NCBI RefSeq assembly: GCF_016806835.2
Contig: NZ_CP086111.1
Span: 3,527,471-3,591,470 of the forward strand
Direction: 5' to 3'
Length of the DNA stretch: 64,000 bases
From: Skermanella rosea
GTDB taxonomy: Bacteria; Pseudomonadota; Alphaproteobacteria; Azospirillales; Azospirillaceae
Of this stretch, positions 1 to 8,712 are shown piece after piece; the stretch's first letter is position 1, and every line of letters begins with the position of its first letter. Below the pieces are notes generated by a model. The model made no database searches, had not been told where the DNA came from, and saw only the letters and a program-made list of their open reading frames with translations. The translations under genes were made by a program, and so were the position numbers.

Positions 1-1148
1 AGCCCGGCGCAGAAGGTGACCGCATGCTGCTCGGCGATGCCGACGTCGAACAGGCGGTCGGGAAAGCGCTTGTCGAACAGGTCGAGGCCGGTGCCGGACG
101 GCATCGCGGCGGTCACCGCGACGATCTTGTCGTCAGCCTCCGCCTCCTTGATCAGCGCCTGGGCGAAGACACGGGTATATGTCGGCGCGTTGGACTTCGC
201 CTTGGCCTGGGCGCCGGTCACCACGTCGAACTTGGAGACGGCATGGAGCTTGTCGGCCGAAGCCTCCGCCGGTGCGAAGCCCTTGCCCTTCTGGGTCACC
301 ACATGGACCAGGACCGGCCCCGTGTCCTCGGTGTCGCGCAGGTTCTGCAGCACCGGAAGCAGGTGGTCGAGATTGTGGCCGTCGATCGGCCCCACATAGT
401 AGAAGCCCATCTCCTCGAACAGGGTGCCGCCGGTCACCATGCCGCGGGCATATTCCTCCGCCCGGCGGGCGGCCTGCTTGAGCGGCCGGGGGAAGTGCTC
501 GGCGATATCCTTGGCGAGATGGCGGAGGCTCAGGTACGGTTTCGACGAGATCAGCCGCGACAGATAGGCGCTCATGGCGCCGACCGGCGGGGCGATCGAC
601 ATATCGTTGTCGTTGAGGATGACGATCAGGCGGGACTTGTCGTCGCTGCCGGCATTGTTCATCGCCTCGTAGGCCATGCCGGCACTCATGGCGCCGTCGC
701 CGATCACGCAGACCACATGGTTGCGCTTGCCGGACAGCCGGTTCGCGACGGCCATGCCGTACCCGGCCGAGATCGAGGTCGAGCTGTGCGCCGTGCCGAA
801 CGGGTCGTACTCGCTTTCCGACCGCTTGGTGAAACCGGACAGCCCTCCCCCCTGGCGCAGCGTGCGGATACGGTCGCGCCGCCCGGTCAGGATCTTGTGC
901 GGATAGGCCTGGTGGCCGACATCCCAGATCAGCCGGTCGTCCGGCGTGTCGAAGACATGGTGGAGCGCCACCGTCAGCTCGACTACGCCCAGGCCGGCGC
1001 CGAGATGGCCGCCGGTCACCGAAACCGCGTCGATCGTCTCCGTCCGAAGCTCGTCCGCCAGTTGCCGGAGCTGATCGGGCTTGAGCTTCCGGATCTGGGC
1101 CGGAACGGTACAGCGATCGAGCAACGGGGTATTGCTGGGTGCGGTCAA
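1..1148 (-). CDS. dxs: 1-deoxy-D-xylulose-5-phosphate synthase, C-terminus cut by window
   Basis: This is the thiamine-diphosphate enzyme that joins pyruvate and glyceraldehyde-3-phosphate into DXP, the first step of the non-mevalonate isoprenoid pathway in the cytoplasm. About 382 residues are visible and the gene runs off the left edge. Translation shows the HLGAG histidine motif, the ThDP-binding [16 protein letters not shown] stretch followed by NDND, and the GIAEQHAV motif with the catalytic glutamate close to the truncation. The start is a TTG at 1148, chosen because GAGGAGG lies five bases upstream and the first residues ([10 protein letters not shown]) look like normal DXS N-termini. 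It is the last gene of a deacetylase-xseB-ispA-dxs run on the minus strand. The family assignment is secure. Confidence 0.96.
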   Translation of the reverse strand, partial: MTAPSNTPLLDRCTVPAQIRKLKPDQLRQLADELRTETIDAVSVTGGHLGAGLGVVELTVALHHVFDTPDDRLIWDVGHQAYPHKILTGRRDRIRTLRQGGGLSGFTKRSESEYDPFGTAHSSTSISAGYGMAVANRLSGKRNHVVCVIGDGAMSAGMAYEAMNNAGSDDKSRLIVILNDNDMSIAPPVGAMSAYLSRLISSKPYLSLRHLAKDIAEHFPRPLKQAARRAEEYARGMVTGGTLFEEMGFYYVGPIDGHNLDHLLPVLQNLRDTEDTGPVLVHVVTQKGKGFAPAEASADKLHAVSKFDVVTGAQAKAKSNAPTYTRVFAQALIKEAEADDKIVAVTAAMPSGTGLDLFDKRFPDRLFDVGIAEQHAVTFCAG

Positions 1149-1176
1149 TACAACCTCCTCTGGTCAGGCGCGCCGC

Positions 1177-2067
1177 TCAATGACGCCGCTCAACGACATA
1201 GGTTGCGACGGATTTCAGGATATCCGCCCTGCCGTCGAAAATCTCGAGATGACGGGCGGCTTGGTCGGCCAGCAGGCGCGCCTGGTCGCGCGCCCGCTCG
1301 ACTCCCAGGATCGAGACAAAGGTCGCCTTCCCGGCGGCCGCGTCCTGGCGCGCCGGCTTGCCCGTAACGGACGGGTCGCCGTCGATGTCGAGCAGGTCGT
1401 CGGCGATCTGGAAGGCAAGGCCCAGATCGTGGGCGTAATTGTGCAGGGCATGCATCTGGGGCGGCGACGCGCGCCCCAGGATGGCGCCGGCGCAGCACGA
1501 GAAGGCGATCATCTCGCCGGTCTTCAGCCGCTGCAGCCGGGTCGTGGCTCCCATGTCGAACTGCGTCGTCTCCGCGATCAGATCGAGCATCTGGCCGCCG
1601 ACCATGCCATGCATGCCGGCCGCCTTGGCCAGCGCCGCGACCAGCGAGCACCGGACCTTGGGATCCTCGTGGGTCTCGGGATCGGCCAGCACCTCGAAGG
1701 CGAGGGTCAGCAAGGCGTCGCCGGCCAGGATGGCGGTAGCGTCGTCGAAGCGCTTGTGGACGGTGGGGCGGCCGCGCCGCAGGTCCGAATCGTCCATCGC
1801 CGGGAGGTCGTCGTGGACCAGCGAATAGCAGTGGACGAACTCCACGGCCGCCGCCACGCGCACCGCGCAGTCGCGGGCGACGCCGAACAGGCCGGCGCTG
1901 GTCATGACCAGGAAGGGACGCAGCCGCTTGCCGCCGCCCAGGCAGGCGTAGCGCATCGCCTCGAACAGCTTGGCCTCGGTGGTGTCGGACATCGGCAGGA
2001 GATGGTCGATTTCCTGTTCGACCAGTTCGGCCGCTTCGCCCATGGCGGAAGAGAGTTCGTTAGCCAC
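1177..2067 (-). CDS. ispA: Farnesyl/geranyl diphosphate synthase (polyprenyl synthetase)
   Basis: This short-chain trans-prenyltransferase condenses IPP with DMAPP/GPP, giving FPP for ubiquinone, undecaprenyl and hopanoid/carotenoid synthesis. The protein has 296 residues, normal for IspA. Both aspartate-rich metal-binding motifs are present: the first is DDLPAMD at about residues 86-92, followed by RRGRPTVH, and the second is DDLLD at about 223-227. GGKRLRP near residue 45 is the usual diphosphate-binding segment. The start is a GTG that shares its G with the TAG stop of xseB (TAGTG), so the two genes are translationally coupled. dxs begins about 28 bases downstream, so precursor supply and chain elongation are co-transcribed. 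Confidence 0.95.
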   Translation of the reverse strand: MANELSSAMGEAAELVEQEIDHLLPMSDTTEAKLFEAMRYACLGGGKRLRPFLVMTSAGLFGVARDCAVRVAAAVEFVHCYSLVHDDLPAMDDSDLRRGRPTVHKRFDDATAILAGDALLTLAFEVLADPETHEDPKVRCSLVAALAKAAGMHGMVGGQMLDLIAETTQFDMGATTRLQRLKTGEMIAFSCCAGAILGRASPPQMHALHNYAHDLGLAFQIADDLLDIDGDPSVTGKPARQDAAAGKATFVSILGVERARDQARLLADQAARHLEIFDGRADILKSVATYVVERRH

Positions 2068-2321
2068 TATTCGATCCGCGCGGGTTCGGCGCCGATCGAG
2101 CCGTCGGCGGCAACGGTGATCCGGTCGACCTTCGCCTGGGCTTCGCGAAGCTTGGCCTCGCAGTGGCGGCGCAGCGCCGTGCCGCGCTCGTAGGACGAGA
2201 TCGCGTCGTCGAGCTTGGCGCGGCCCTCCTCGAGCTGGCGCACGATCCGCTCCAGCTCGCCGAGAGCGTCTTCGAAACTCAGCGCTGCGACATCGGGGGG
2301 TATTGCGGAGTCAGCCATCAT
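2067..2321 (-). CDS. xseB: Exodeoxyribonuclease VII small subunit
   Basis: This is the small, mostly helical subunit of exonuclease VII, which degrades single-stranded DNA together with the large subunit XseA (not in this window). At 84 residues it has the usual family length. The conserved core is visible: SFEDALGELERIVRQLEEG followed by LDDAISSYERGTALRRHCE. It sits directly upstream of ispA with a one-base overlap, the arrangement known from many proteobacteria where xseB precedes ispA and dxs. The gene ends with basic and acidic residues and has no other domain. Confidence 0.94.
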   Translation of the reverse strand: MMADSAIPPDVAALSFEDALGELERIVRQLEEGRAKLDDAISSYERGTALRRHCEAKLREAQAKVDRITVAADGSIGAEPARIE

Positions 2322-2439
2322 CCTACCGTCACCAGGGTACCTTGGCGACTTTAGGGCGGTCGCCGGCCTGTCCGCAAGTCCGGGTTGGCTGTCGGACTGC
2401 GAAGGCGGACCGATCCCCCTGACGTGGAGGCCCGGCGGA

Positions 2440-3369
2440 TCACGCCGCCATCAGTTCCTGTACGTGCGCAGCGCAACTTGAGGCAAGGGCGCGAATGTCG
2501 TACCCCCCTTCCAGGGTGGATACGATGCGTGCACCGCAGTATTCGCGCGCGAACTCGCCGAGCTTGCGGGTCACCCAGACATAGTCGTCGTCGACCAGGT
2601 GCAGGCTTGCGAGCGGGTCGCGGGTGTGCGCGTCGAAGCCGGCCGAGATCATGATCAGCTCCGGCTGGAAATGCTCCAGAGCCGGGAAGATCCGGGTCAT
2701 CATGGCGTGGCGGAACTCCGGGCTGCCCGCCATTTCCGGCAGCGGCACGTTCACGATGTTGTCGGCCACGCCGCGCTCCTCCAGGAGCCCGGTGTTCGGG
2801 TACAGGTGGGCCTGGTGGGTCGAGGCGTAGAACAGGCCGGGATCGTTCTGGAAGATGTCCTGGGTGCCGTTGCCGTGATGGACGTCGAAGTCGATCACGG
2901 CGACCCTGCTGATGCCGTGGACCTTGCGGGCATGCTCTGCGCCGACCGCGACATTGTTGAACAGGCAGAAGCCCATCGCCCGGGCCGTCTCGGCATGGTG
3001 GCCGGGCGGCCGGGTCGCGCAGAACGCGTTGCGCGCCTCACCGCTCATGACGGCGTCGACGGCGGCGCACACGGCGCCGGCGGCCCGGAGCGCCGCCTCC
3101 CCGGAGCTGGGGCACAGCACGGTGTCGTTGTCCAGCTCGACATGGCCCTCGGTCGGGATCGCGGCCAGCACCCGTTCGATGTAGGAGATCGGATGGACCC
3201 GGGCGAGCTGCTCGATCTCGGCGCGCGGCGCGACGCGGCGGTCGAGGAAGTGGAAAGCCTCGCCCTCCAGCGCCGCCAGGACGGCCTTCAGGCGCTCGGG
3301 GCATTCCGGATGCCCGATGCCGGTGTCATGGTCGATGCAGGAGGGATGGCTGAAAAGGGAGGTATACAT
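2440..3369 (-). CDS. Histone deacetylase superfamily protein (AcuC/HDAC-like amidohydrolase)
   Basis: This is a zinc-dependent deacetylase of the class II HDAC-like bacterial family, expected to remove acetyl groups from small amides or lysines in the cytoplasm. Its true substrate cannot be told from sequence. Visible features in the 309-residue protein are RPPGHHAE with the paired catalytic histidines (about 124-125), IDFDVHHGNG with zinc ligands D162 and H164, SAGFDAH with zinc ligand D246, and LEGGY with the transition-state tyrosine near 290. An in-frame extension upstream is rejected in favour of the ATG at 3369 because the family begins with MYTSLFSHPSC-type sequence there, preceded by AGAAGA. 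It is the first gene of the run leading to xseB-ispA-dxs, with a 118-base gap before xseB. Confidence 0.9.
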   Translation of the reverse strand: MYTSLFSHPSCIDHDTGIGHPECPERLKAVLAALEGEAFHFLDRRVAPRAEIEQLARVHPISYIERVLAAIPTEGHVELDNDTVLCPSSGEAALRAAGAVCAAVDAVMSGEARNAFCATRPPGHHAETARAMGFCLFNNVAVGAEHARKVHGISRVAVIDFDVHHGNGTQDIFQNDPGLFYASTHQAHLYPNTGLLEERGVADNIVNVPLPEMAGSPEFRHAMMTRIFPALEHFQPELIMISAGFDAHTRDPLASLHLVDDDYVWVTRKLGEFAREYCGARIVSTLEGGYDIRALASSCAAHVQELMAA

Positions 3370-3601
3370 CGGTCTTCTTCTTTTTCTGAGCGTTTCCCCG
3401 CGTGACGGGCATGGTCCCAGATCACTCCCCGGTTTGCATCGGGAATCTTCCGAATCCAGCCTCACGGCATACCGCGCATCCTCCCTTGCCGGAGCGTCAG
3501 CCCCCGACAGCGAAGGCGCGGCTCTCCCGAGTATCCGCGAACGGCGGCCTTCCCGCCGCAACTATTCCCGGGAGGGGGGAGCGCCATCTTGCCGCGCCCG
3601 G

Positions 3602-3829
3602 TCAACCCGCCTTCCGTATCCTGAAGGTATAGACGGCGCCGTCATGGTCGACCGACAGGAGCTTGTGGCCGGTCGCATCGCAGAAAGCGGGGAAATCCTT
3701 CGTGGCGGCGGGATCGGTCGCCTCGATCACCAGGACGTCGTCGGGAGCCAGGTGCTTCATCGCCTTGCGGGCACGCAACACGGGCAGCGGGCACGTCAGG
3801 TCCTTGGCGTCGAGGGTGTGATTTGCCAT
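3602..3829 (-). CDS. TusA-family sulfurtransferase / sulfur carrier
   Basis: This small cytoplasmic protein of 75 residues has the TusA/SirA fold. The hallmark CPxP motif occurs as TCPLP with the persulfide-carrying cysteine at residue 13. Family members carry sulfane sulfur as a cysteine persulfide to partners in tRNA thiolation, molybdenum cofactor synthesis or sulfur oxidation. The start is placed at an ATG with AAGGAA about nine bases upstream; longer in-frame starts lack conservation. The gene is divergent from a BigR/SqrR-like ArsR repressor (4075-4422), whose family senses persulfides, so a role in sulfide or persulfide handling is a reasonable inference. The symbol is left blank because several TusA paralogues are common. 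Confidence 0.88.
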   Translation of the reverse strand: MANHTLDAKDLTCPLPVLRARKAMKHLAPDDVLVIEATDPAATKDFPAFCDATGHKLLSVDHDGAVYTFRIRKAG

Positions 3830-4074
3830 GGCGGTATTCCTTGAATGCTGATGGCGAAAGCTGATACGAGCGGACCGGCTTACGCCCAGCACGCGCCTGC
3901 CGGCAAGCCCGGCCGCGCCGCATCCGGTCGCGTGACGGGCGGAGCGGCGAATTGGCTTTACGGAGCCGGCCGGATCGCCGATATGTAACCCAGGCTTTAG
4001 AATTATCAGTCTATCTCAGCCCTTTTCCATGCCGGTTCCGGGGCGGCCGGCGGCAGCGAGAGAACCGCGTCAGT
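3830..4074. promoter_or_regulatory. Divergent control region between TusA and ArsR-family repressor
   Basis: This 245-base spacer carries both divergent promoters. The right half (about 3980-4020) is locally AT-rich and holds an imperfect inverted element TAGA-N8-TCTA at 3998-4013, a plausible but unproven operator for the adjacent ArsR-family protein. It does not match the published SqrR-type ATTC-N8-GAAT operator. No clear sigma-70 hexamers could be assigned. Confidence 0.35.
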
Positions 4075-4422
4075 ATGACCATAGAGGATCTTCAGGAAAG
4101 CGCCCGCGAAGCGAGCAAGCTGCTGAAGGCGATGAGCAACGAACGCCGACTGCTGATCCTCTGCCACCTCGCCCTGGGGGAAAAGTCGGTCGGGGAGTTG
4201 GAGACGCTGGTCGACCTGAGCCAGTCCGCTCTCTCCCAACATCTGGCGCGGCTGCGCCGGGACAATCTGGTGCGCACCCGCCGGTCGGCGCAGACGATCT
4301 ACTATTCCCTCCAGGGCGGCGAAGCGGCGGCCGTCATGAAGGTGCTCCACGACCTCTATTGTGCGCCGCAGCCGGACCGGATGGACGCACCGGCGACCGA
4401 GGATAGCGCCGCCGTCGTTTGA
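4075..4422 (+). CDS. ArsR-family repressor of the BigR/SqrR persulfide-sensing type
   Basis: This winged-helix DNA-binding protein has 115 residues. The recognition region LSQSALSQHLARLRRDNLVRTRR and the wing (TIYYSLQG) are typical of ArsR proteins. It lacks the CVC metal site but has two cysteines, C30 (LLILCHLA) and C96 (LHDLYC), separated by exactly 66 residues, as in BigR (C42/C108) and SqrR (C41/C107), where they form a di- to tetrasulfide bridge with sulfide or persulfides and release DNA. It is divergent from a TusA-type sulfur carrier, which fits such a role. The start at 4075 is chosen by homology; GAGAGAA upstream is a weak ribosome site. The function as a persulfide sensor is inference from the cysteine spacing and the neighbour. 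Confidence 0.85.
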   Translation: MTIEDLQESAREASKLLKAMSNERRLLILCHLALGEKSVGELETLVDLSQSALSQHLARLRRDNLVRTRRSAQTIYYSLQGGEAAAVMKVLHDLYCAPQPDRMDAPATEDSAAVV

Positions 4423-4423
4423 A

Positions 4424-4840
4424 TCACCCACCCGCGCCCCGACCTGCCCCGGACGTCATCCAGCGCACCCCGACGACAGCCAGGGCCAGCCAGCCAGCCA
4501 TGAAGGCCATCCCGCCGACCGGTGCCACGGCACCCAGCGGGCTGGGTCCTTGCACCGCCAGGAGGTAGAGCGCCCCGCAGAACAGCAAGGTGCCGAGCAG
4601 GAAGCACCAGCCCGCCACTCCGAGCAGCCAGCCTGCCCGGCCCGCCGCCCCGAAGCGGGCCAGCGTCGCGACCCCGCCCAGCGCCAGGGCATGCCACATC
4701 TGGTACTGCCCGGCGATCCGGAACAGTTCGACCGAACGGGCATCGGACAGCCCGTGCGACGCATAGGCTCCGGTCGCCACCGCGATGCCGCCGCTCAGCG
4801 CCGCCAGCACGAGCCAAAATCCGGTGATGCGTTGCGACAT
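4424..4840 (-). CDS. DUF423 family inner-membrane protein (YgdD-like)
   Basis: A 138-residue, very hydrophobic protein with four predicted membrane segments, matching the DUF423/YgdD family in length and sequence (ALSGGIAVATGAYASHGL at the start, QYQMWHALAL after the first loop). The biochemical role of the family is unknown. It is convergent with the ArsR-type gene, with only one base between the two stop codons, so there is no room for a classical terminator between them. Its start lies about 185 bases from the start of the following hybrid kinase gene, which is divergent. Confidence 0.88.
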   Translation of the reverse strand: MSQRITGFWLVLAALSGGIAVATGAYASHGLSDARSVELFRIAGQYQMWHALALGGVATLARFGAAGRAGWLLGVAGWCFLLGTLLFCGALYLLAVQGPSPLGAVAPVGGMAFMAGWLALAVVGVRWMTSGAGRGAGG

Positions 4841-5025
4841 GAATCAGATCTCCCGCTTTGCGCTGCCGTCCGCTCCCCGTCCGCCCGGCCCGTCCGCGAC
4901 CCGGGCGGACGGGTATGGCCCGACGTTTGCTATGACCATAAGGGTGAGCAGCGGCGACAGCTATATCCTTTGGTTTACGCAAGCTGCTTCGCATTTTGCA
5001 ATTCGAAGTCGCCGAGCCGAAGACC

Positions 5026-6744
5026 ATGCCCCATCTTTCGCGCATTACGCCAGTCCTCAAGCAAAACATCGGCGGCCGGTCCGGGAAGATCGAGGGCGGG
5101 CACCATCCCGCGGAGGCCGGGCCGCAAGGAACCGAGGGGATGCTGGGCGCTCTCATGGCGGCCACGTTCGACGGCATGGCGTTCCTCAAGGCGGTCCGCG
5201 ACCCGAACGGCCGCATTTGCGATTTCCGCTGGCTCCTGATCAACGAGGAAGGCGCCCGGCTGATGGGCCGCCGCTCTGCGGACCTGATCGGCCGGCGGCT
5301 GACGGCGACATTGCCGGACCTGGTGCCGGGCGGCCTGCCCGACCGGTTGACCGCCGTCGCCGAATCAGGAGCGGGCGCACGTTTCGCGGGTCCCTCCTGC
5401 GGGACCGGGGCCGGCGTCGACCAGTTCGAGTATTCCGCCGTGTCGATCGACGGTGGCGTGGCCCTCAGCTTCCGGCCGGTTCGATCCTCCGGCGGGGTAT
5501 CGGCAGCGGATGCCCGCCATGCCGAGCGCGCCAAGGCCACGTTCCTCTCGCTGATGAGCCACGAGATCCGGACGCCGCTGAACGGGGTGGTCTGCGCACT
5601 CGACCTGCTCGCGGAAGGCGTCGCGCCGGAAGACCGCGACGCCTTCATGGAGACCGCCCGCAACTCGGGCAGGGATCTGGCCCGGGTCATCGACGAGATC
5701 CTGGATTTCGCGAAGCTGGAGAGCGAGCCCGTCGAACTGCTGGACTGCCCGTTCCGCCTTTCCGACCTGGTGGCCACGGAGGTCGACGCGGTGATCCGGA
5801 CGGCGGAGGCCAAGGGGCTGACCATCACCTGCCGGACCGACGCGGCACTGTCCCGGACCGTACGGGGCGACCGCCAGAAACTGGCCAGGATCCTGCGGAA
5901 CCTGCTGTCGAACGCGATCAAGTTCACCGAGTCCGGGGGGCTGGCCGTGACGCTGGAGAGTGCCGCCGGGTCCGTCGACCCGATCGCCGGCGATACTGCG
6001 GGCGATCGGGGCGGCGACCTCGTGTCCTTCGTGCTTTCCGTGACCGACTCCGGCATCGGCATCGATCCCGGCTACCGGGCAAGCCTGTTCGAAGCCTTCT
6101 CCCAAGCCGACTGGTCGATGAACAGGCGCTACGGCGGTTGCGGCCTGGGACTCGCCGTCGCGAGCCGGCTCGCCTCGGCGATGGGGGGCCGGCTGACGGT
6201 GCTCAGCGAGCCGGGGACCGGCAGCAGCTTCCGCCTTCACCTGACGATGCGGGCCGCCGATGGCCCGGGAACGTCGCCGACCTCCATGTCGGGCACCGTT
6301 CGCCCCCTCCCGGCGGGGCGTCAGGCCGCCGCACCCGGTCCGGCATCCGGGGGCCACCGGCCGAGGGTCCTGCTGGCCGATGCCAGCGAGGCCAGCCGCA
6401 TGGTGACCGGGCTGATGCTGATGCGCGCGGGTTTCCTGGTCCACACCGCGACCACCGGGAGGAGCGCGGTCGACGCGGCGAGCAGGACACCGTTCCAGGC
6501 CGTCCTGCTCGACATGGCGATGCCGGACATGGCAGGGCCGTCCATGGCCTCGTCCATCGGAGCACCCGGGGGAGTCAACGCGGGAACTCCGATCATCGGC
6601 ATGACGGCGCATGCCGACGCAGCGGAAGCCGCCCGCTGGCGCGCCGCCGGCCTCGGCGGCCTGCTGGTGAAGCCGTTCCAGAAACGGGACCTGCTCGAAA
6701 TGCTGGAGGTCTGCATCGGAGGCTCGGCCCTTGCGGCCGAATGA
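5026..6744 (+). CDS. Hybrid sensor histidine kinase (PAS-like, HisKA, HATPase, receiver)
   Basis: A 572-residue cytoplasmic-looking kinase with no clear membrane segment. Residues about 35-160 form a divergent PAS-like input region. The HisKA domain carries the phospho-acceptor in FLSLMSHEIRTPLNGV (H179). The ATPase domain follows, with RNLLSNAIKF (N box), DSGIGI (G1) and GGCGLGLAVASRL (G2). After a Pro/Ala-rich linker the C-terminal receiver (about 445-570) has the acceptor D496 in LLDMAMPDM and K549 in LVKPF; its acidic pair is reduced to one aspartate (LADAS). No membrane-bound input or partner regulator is adjacent. The start is uncertain: an in-frame TTG at 4996 is possible, while the ATG at 5026 was preferred. 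The stimulus is unknown. Confidence 0.87.
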   Translation: MPHLSRITPVLKQNIGGRSGKIEGGHHPAEAGPQGTEGMLGALMAATFDGMAFLKAVRDPNGRICDFRWLLINEEGARLMGRRSADLIGRRLTATLPDLVPGGLPDRLTAVAESGAGARFAGPSCGTGAGVDQFEYSAVSIDGGVALSFRPVRSSGGVSAADARHAERAKATFLSLMSHEIRTPLNGVVCALDLLAEGVAPEDRDAFMETARNSGRDLARVIDEILDFAKLESEPVELLDCPFRLSDLVATEVDAVIRTAEAKGLTITCRTDAALSRTVRGDRQKLARILRNLLSNAIKFTESGGLAVTLESAAGSVDPIAGDTAGDRGGDLVSFVLSVTDSGIGIDPGYRASLFEAFSQADWSMNRRYGGCGLGLAVASRLASAMGGRLTVLSEPGTGSSFRLHLTMRAADGPGTSPTSMSGTVRPLPAGRQAAAPGPASGGHRPRVLLADASEASRMVTGLMLMRAGFLVHTATTGRSAVDAASRTPFQAVLLDMAMPDMAGPSMASSIGAPGGVNAGTPIIGMTAHADAAEAARWRAAGLGGLLVKPFQKRDLLEMLEVCIGGSALAAE

Positions 6745-6761
6745 GGGCTGCGGCCCCCGGA

Positions 6762-7505
6762 TCAGCCGAACAGGGCGTCGATTTCCGCCTGGCTGATCGC
6801 CTTACCCTGGAGCTGCGGTCCGTTCAGCAGCTTCGCCTCCTCCGCCACGGGGACCTCGACCGAGGTCGGCAGGTTCGCGAAGGCCTCGGCGCCCCAGGTC
6901 TGGATCATGTTCACGACCCGCTCCTCGATGAAGTCGAGCGTCCGCACGACCTTGCCGATCCGCTGGCCGGTAATGTCCTGAAAGTTGCATGCTTCGAAGA
7001 TGCTCACGACGGCGTCCATGATGCCGTCGAGGTCGGCCCTGCCCTCGGGATCGTCGGTCTTGGCCTTGAGCTTGACCGCCGTCCGCTCGATCAGTTCGGC
7101 GGCGCTCAGCACGCCGTTGGTCGCATGCTCGGTGGCGCTGACGATGGCCGCCAGTTCCTCCCCGGCGACCACCAGCCTGTCCTGCTCCGCCTTGGGATGA
7201 CGCAGGGCCGCGATCTCGATATGGGTCGCCTGGATGCGCTGCTGCAGGTCGGCGACGTCCGGACCGGGGGCGTGAGCCGGTCCGGGAGCGGGGGCCGGCT
7301 CCAGCACCGGCTGGAGTGCCGCCAGTTCGTCGAGCCGCCGCTCGATCCGGTCGATCGCCGCCATCAGCTCCGCGGGCGTGGCCGTCGGAACGGGAACGGG
7401 GCCCGCAGGCTCCGGCTTCGCGACGGTTTCCAGGTCGGTCGACGCCCCGTGCCGGAAAGGCAGACCTCGGCGTTGCAGTTCTGCGGTGAATGGCTTGGCC
7501 GACAT
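6762..7505 (-). CDS. CheZ-type CheY-P phosphatase / chemotaxis protein
   Basis: A 247-residue protein ending in the CheZ-like segment. The motif FEACNFQDITGQRI contains the Asp and Gln that correspond to the catalytic DxxxQ of CheZ, and the C-terminal tail QAEIDALFG resembles the CheY-binding peptide. The first third is a Pro/Ala-rich, probably disordered region, so only the helical bundle (about 95-225) is comparable to CheZ. Family members dephosphorylate CheY-P at the flagellar switch or pole. No other chemotaxis genes are nearby. The ATG at 7505 is preferred over an in-frame TTG at 7538 because a purine-rich AGAGA stretch precedes it. It is convergent with the hybrid kinase, 17 bases apart. 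Confidence 0.82.
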   Translation of the reverse strand: MSAKPFTAELQRRGLPFRHGASTDLETVAKPEPAGPVPVPTATPAELMAAIDRIERRLDELAALQPVLEPAPAPGPAHAPGPDVADLQQRIQATHIEIAALRHPKAEQDRLVVAGEELAAIVSATEHATNGVLSAAELIERTAVKLKAKTDDPEGRADLDGIMDAVVSIFEACNFQDITGQRIGKVVRTLDFIEERVVNMIQTWGAEAFANLPTSVEVPVAEEAKLLNGPQLQGKAISQAEIDALFG

Positions 7506-7643
7506 GCCGTCGATCTCTGCGAAGCTGGTGCGGGACAACAGGGGCAGAGTATCGACGTATACACTTTATCGAAGGTTAACACGTCGCATGCGAATTGTCG
7601 CATTCCGGTTGAACCGCAGCGCTCCGGATCCTCTGGAACCGCC

Positions 7644-8591
7644 TCAGAACCGGCCGCGGTCGTGGGGAGCGCCATAGTCCAGCGCCGGCCCCTTCGGCAC
7701 GATTCCGGTCGGATTGATGGTCTTGTGGCTGCCGTAGTAGTGCCGCTTGATGTGCTCGAAGCTGACCGTTTCCGCGACTCCGTCCACCTGATAGAGCTCG
7801 CGCAGGTAGTTGGACAGGTTCGGGTAGTCCTCGATCCGGCGCAGGTTGCACTTGAAATGGCCGACATAGACCGCGTCGAACCGGACCAGGGTGGTGAACA
7901 GCCGCCAGTCGGCCTCGGTCAGGCGGTCGCCCGCCAGATAGCGCTGGCGGTCCAGACGCTCCTCCAGCGCGTCAAGCGCCTCGAAGAGCTGGTCGAACGC
8001 CCGCTCATAGACCGCCTGGTCCGTCGCGAAGCCGGCCTTGTAGACGCCGTTGTTGACCCGATCGTAGACATAGGCGTTGATCTCGTCGATCTCGCCGCGC
8101 AGATCGGCCGGGTAATAGTCGGCCGAGGCGTCGCCGAAGGCGTTGAACTCGGTGTTGAGCATCCGGATGATCTCGGCCGATTCGTTGTTGACGATCGTCC
8201 GCTTCCGCTTGTCCCACAGCACGGGCACGGTCACCCTGCCGTTCATGTCGGGCTTCACCTCGGTATAGACCTCGTAGAGGAAGCGCTTGCCGTTCACCGG
8301 ATCGGCGCCGGGAGCCAGTTCCCAGCCGTTCTCCAGCATCAGCGGCTCGACCACCGAGACCGAGATCGCGTCGTCCAGCTTCTTCAGCTTGCGGAAGATC
8401 AGGGTCCGGTGCGCCCACGGACAAGCCAGCGAGACATAGAGATGATAGCGCCCCGGTTCGGCCTTGAAGCCCGACGAGCCGTCGGCCGTGACCTGGTTCC
8501 GGAACGCGCTCTCCTGCCGCTTGAAGGCGCCCCCTGTCGATTTCGTGTCGTACCACTGGTCGTGCCAGCGTCCGTCGATCAGCAAACCCAT
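7644..8591 (-). CDS. Glutathionyl-hydroquinone reductase (YqjG/Xi-class GST)
   Basis: A 315-residue Xi-class glutathione transferase, which reduces glutathionyl-hydroquinones to hydroquinones in the cytoplasm using glutathione. The catalytic cysteine is in the diagnostic ACPWAHRT motif (C57), at the N-terminus of the thioredoxin-like domain, and the helical GST C-domain follows. The C-terminal stretch (NPTGIVPKGP) is family-typical. The ATG at 8591 is chosen because GGAGGAG lies just upstream; the open frame extends further, but into non-conserved sequence. It lies about 100 bases downstream of wrbA on the same strand, so the two quinone-handling enzymes may be co-transcribed. Confidence 0.93.
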   Translation of the reverse strand: MGLLIDGRWHDQWYDTKSTGGAFKRQESAFRNQVTADGSSGFKAEPGRYHLYVSLACPWAHRTLIFRKLKKLDDAISVSVVEPLMLENGWELAPGADPVNGKRFLYEVYTEVKPDMNGRVTVPVLWDKRKRTIVNNESAEIIRMLNTEFNAFGDASADYYPADLRGEIDEINAYVYDRVNNGVYKAGFATDQAVYERAFDQLFEALDALEERLDRQRYLAGDRLTEADWRLFTTLVRFDAVYVGHFKCNLRRIEDYPNLSNYLRELYQVDGVAETVSFEHIKRHYYGSHKTINPTGIVPKGPALDYGAPHDRGRF

Positions 8592-8665
8592 GATGGTCTC
8601 CTCCAGCGTTGCGTTGCGATCCGGTGCCGTGCCCCCGGCGCGGCCGGGGGCACGGGTCTTCAACA

Positions 8666-8712
8666 TCAGCCGTGCAGCTTTGCTGCGGTATCAACCGTGC
8701 AGCTTTGCTGCG
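8666..8712. repeat. Tandem 22-bp repeat of the wrbA 3' end with twin hairpins
   Basis: Two near-identical 22-base units (8666-8687 and 8691-8712, one mismatch) lie 25 bases apart. The right-hand unit is the last seven codons and stop of wrbA, and the left-hand unit repeats it just after the stop. Each unit contains the perfect palindrome GCAGC-AAA-GCTGC, so the wrbA transcript would form two consecutive small hairpins between wrbA and the reductase gene. There is no following T-run. It may be a replication-slippage duplication or a processing or attenuation site. Confidence 0.7.

Noticed and set aside
3370-3561. N-terminal extension of the deacetylase
   Set aside because: No conserved residues in it and a better ATG with a ribosome site at 3369.
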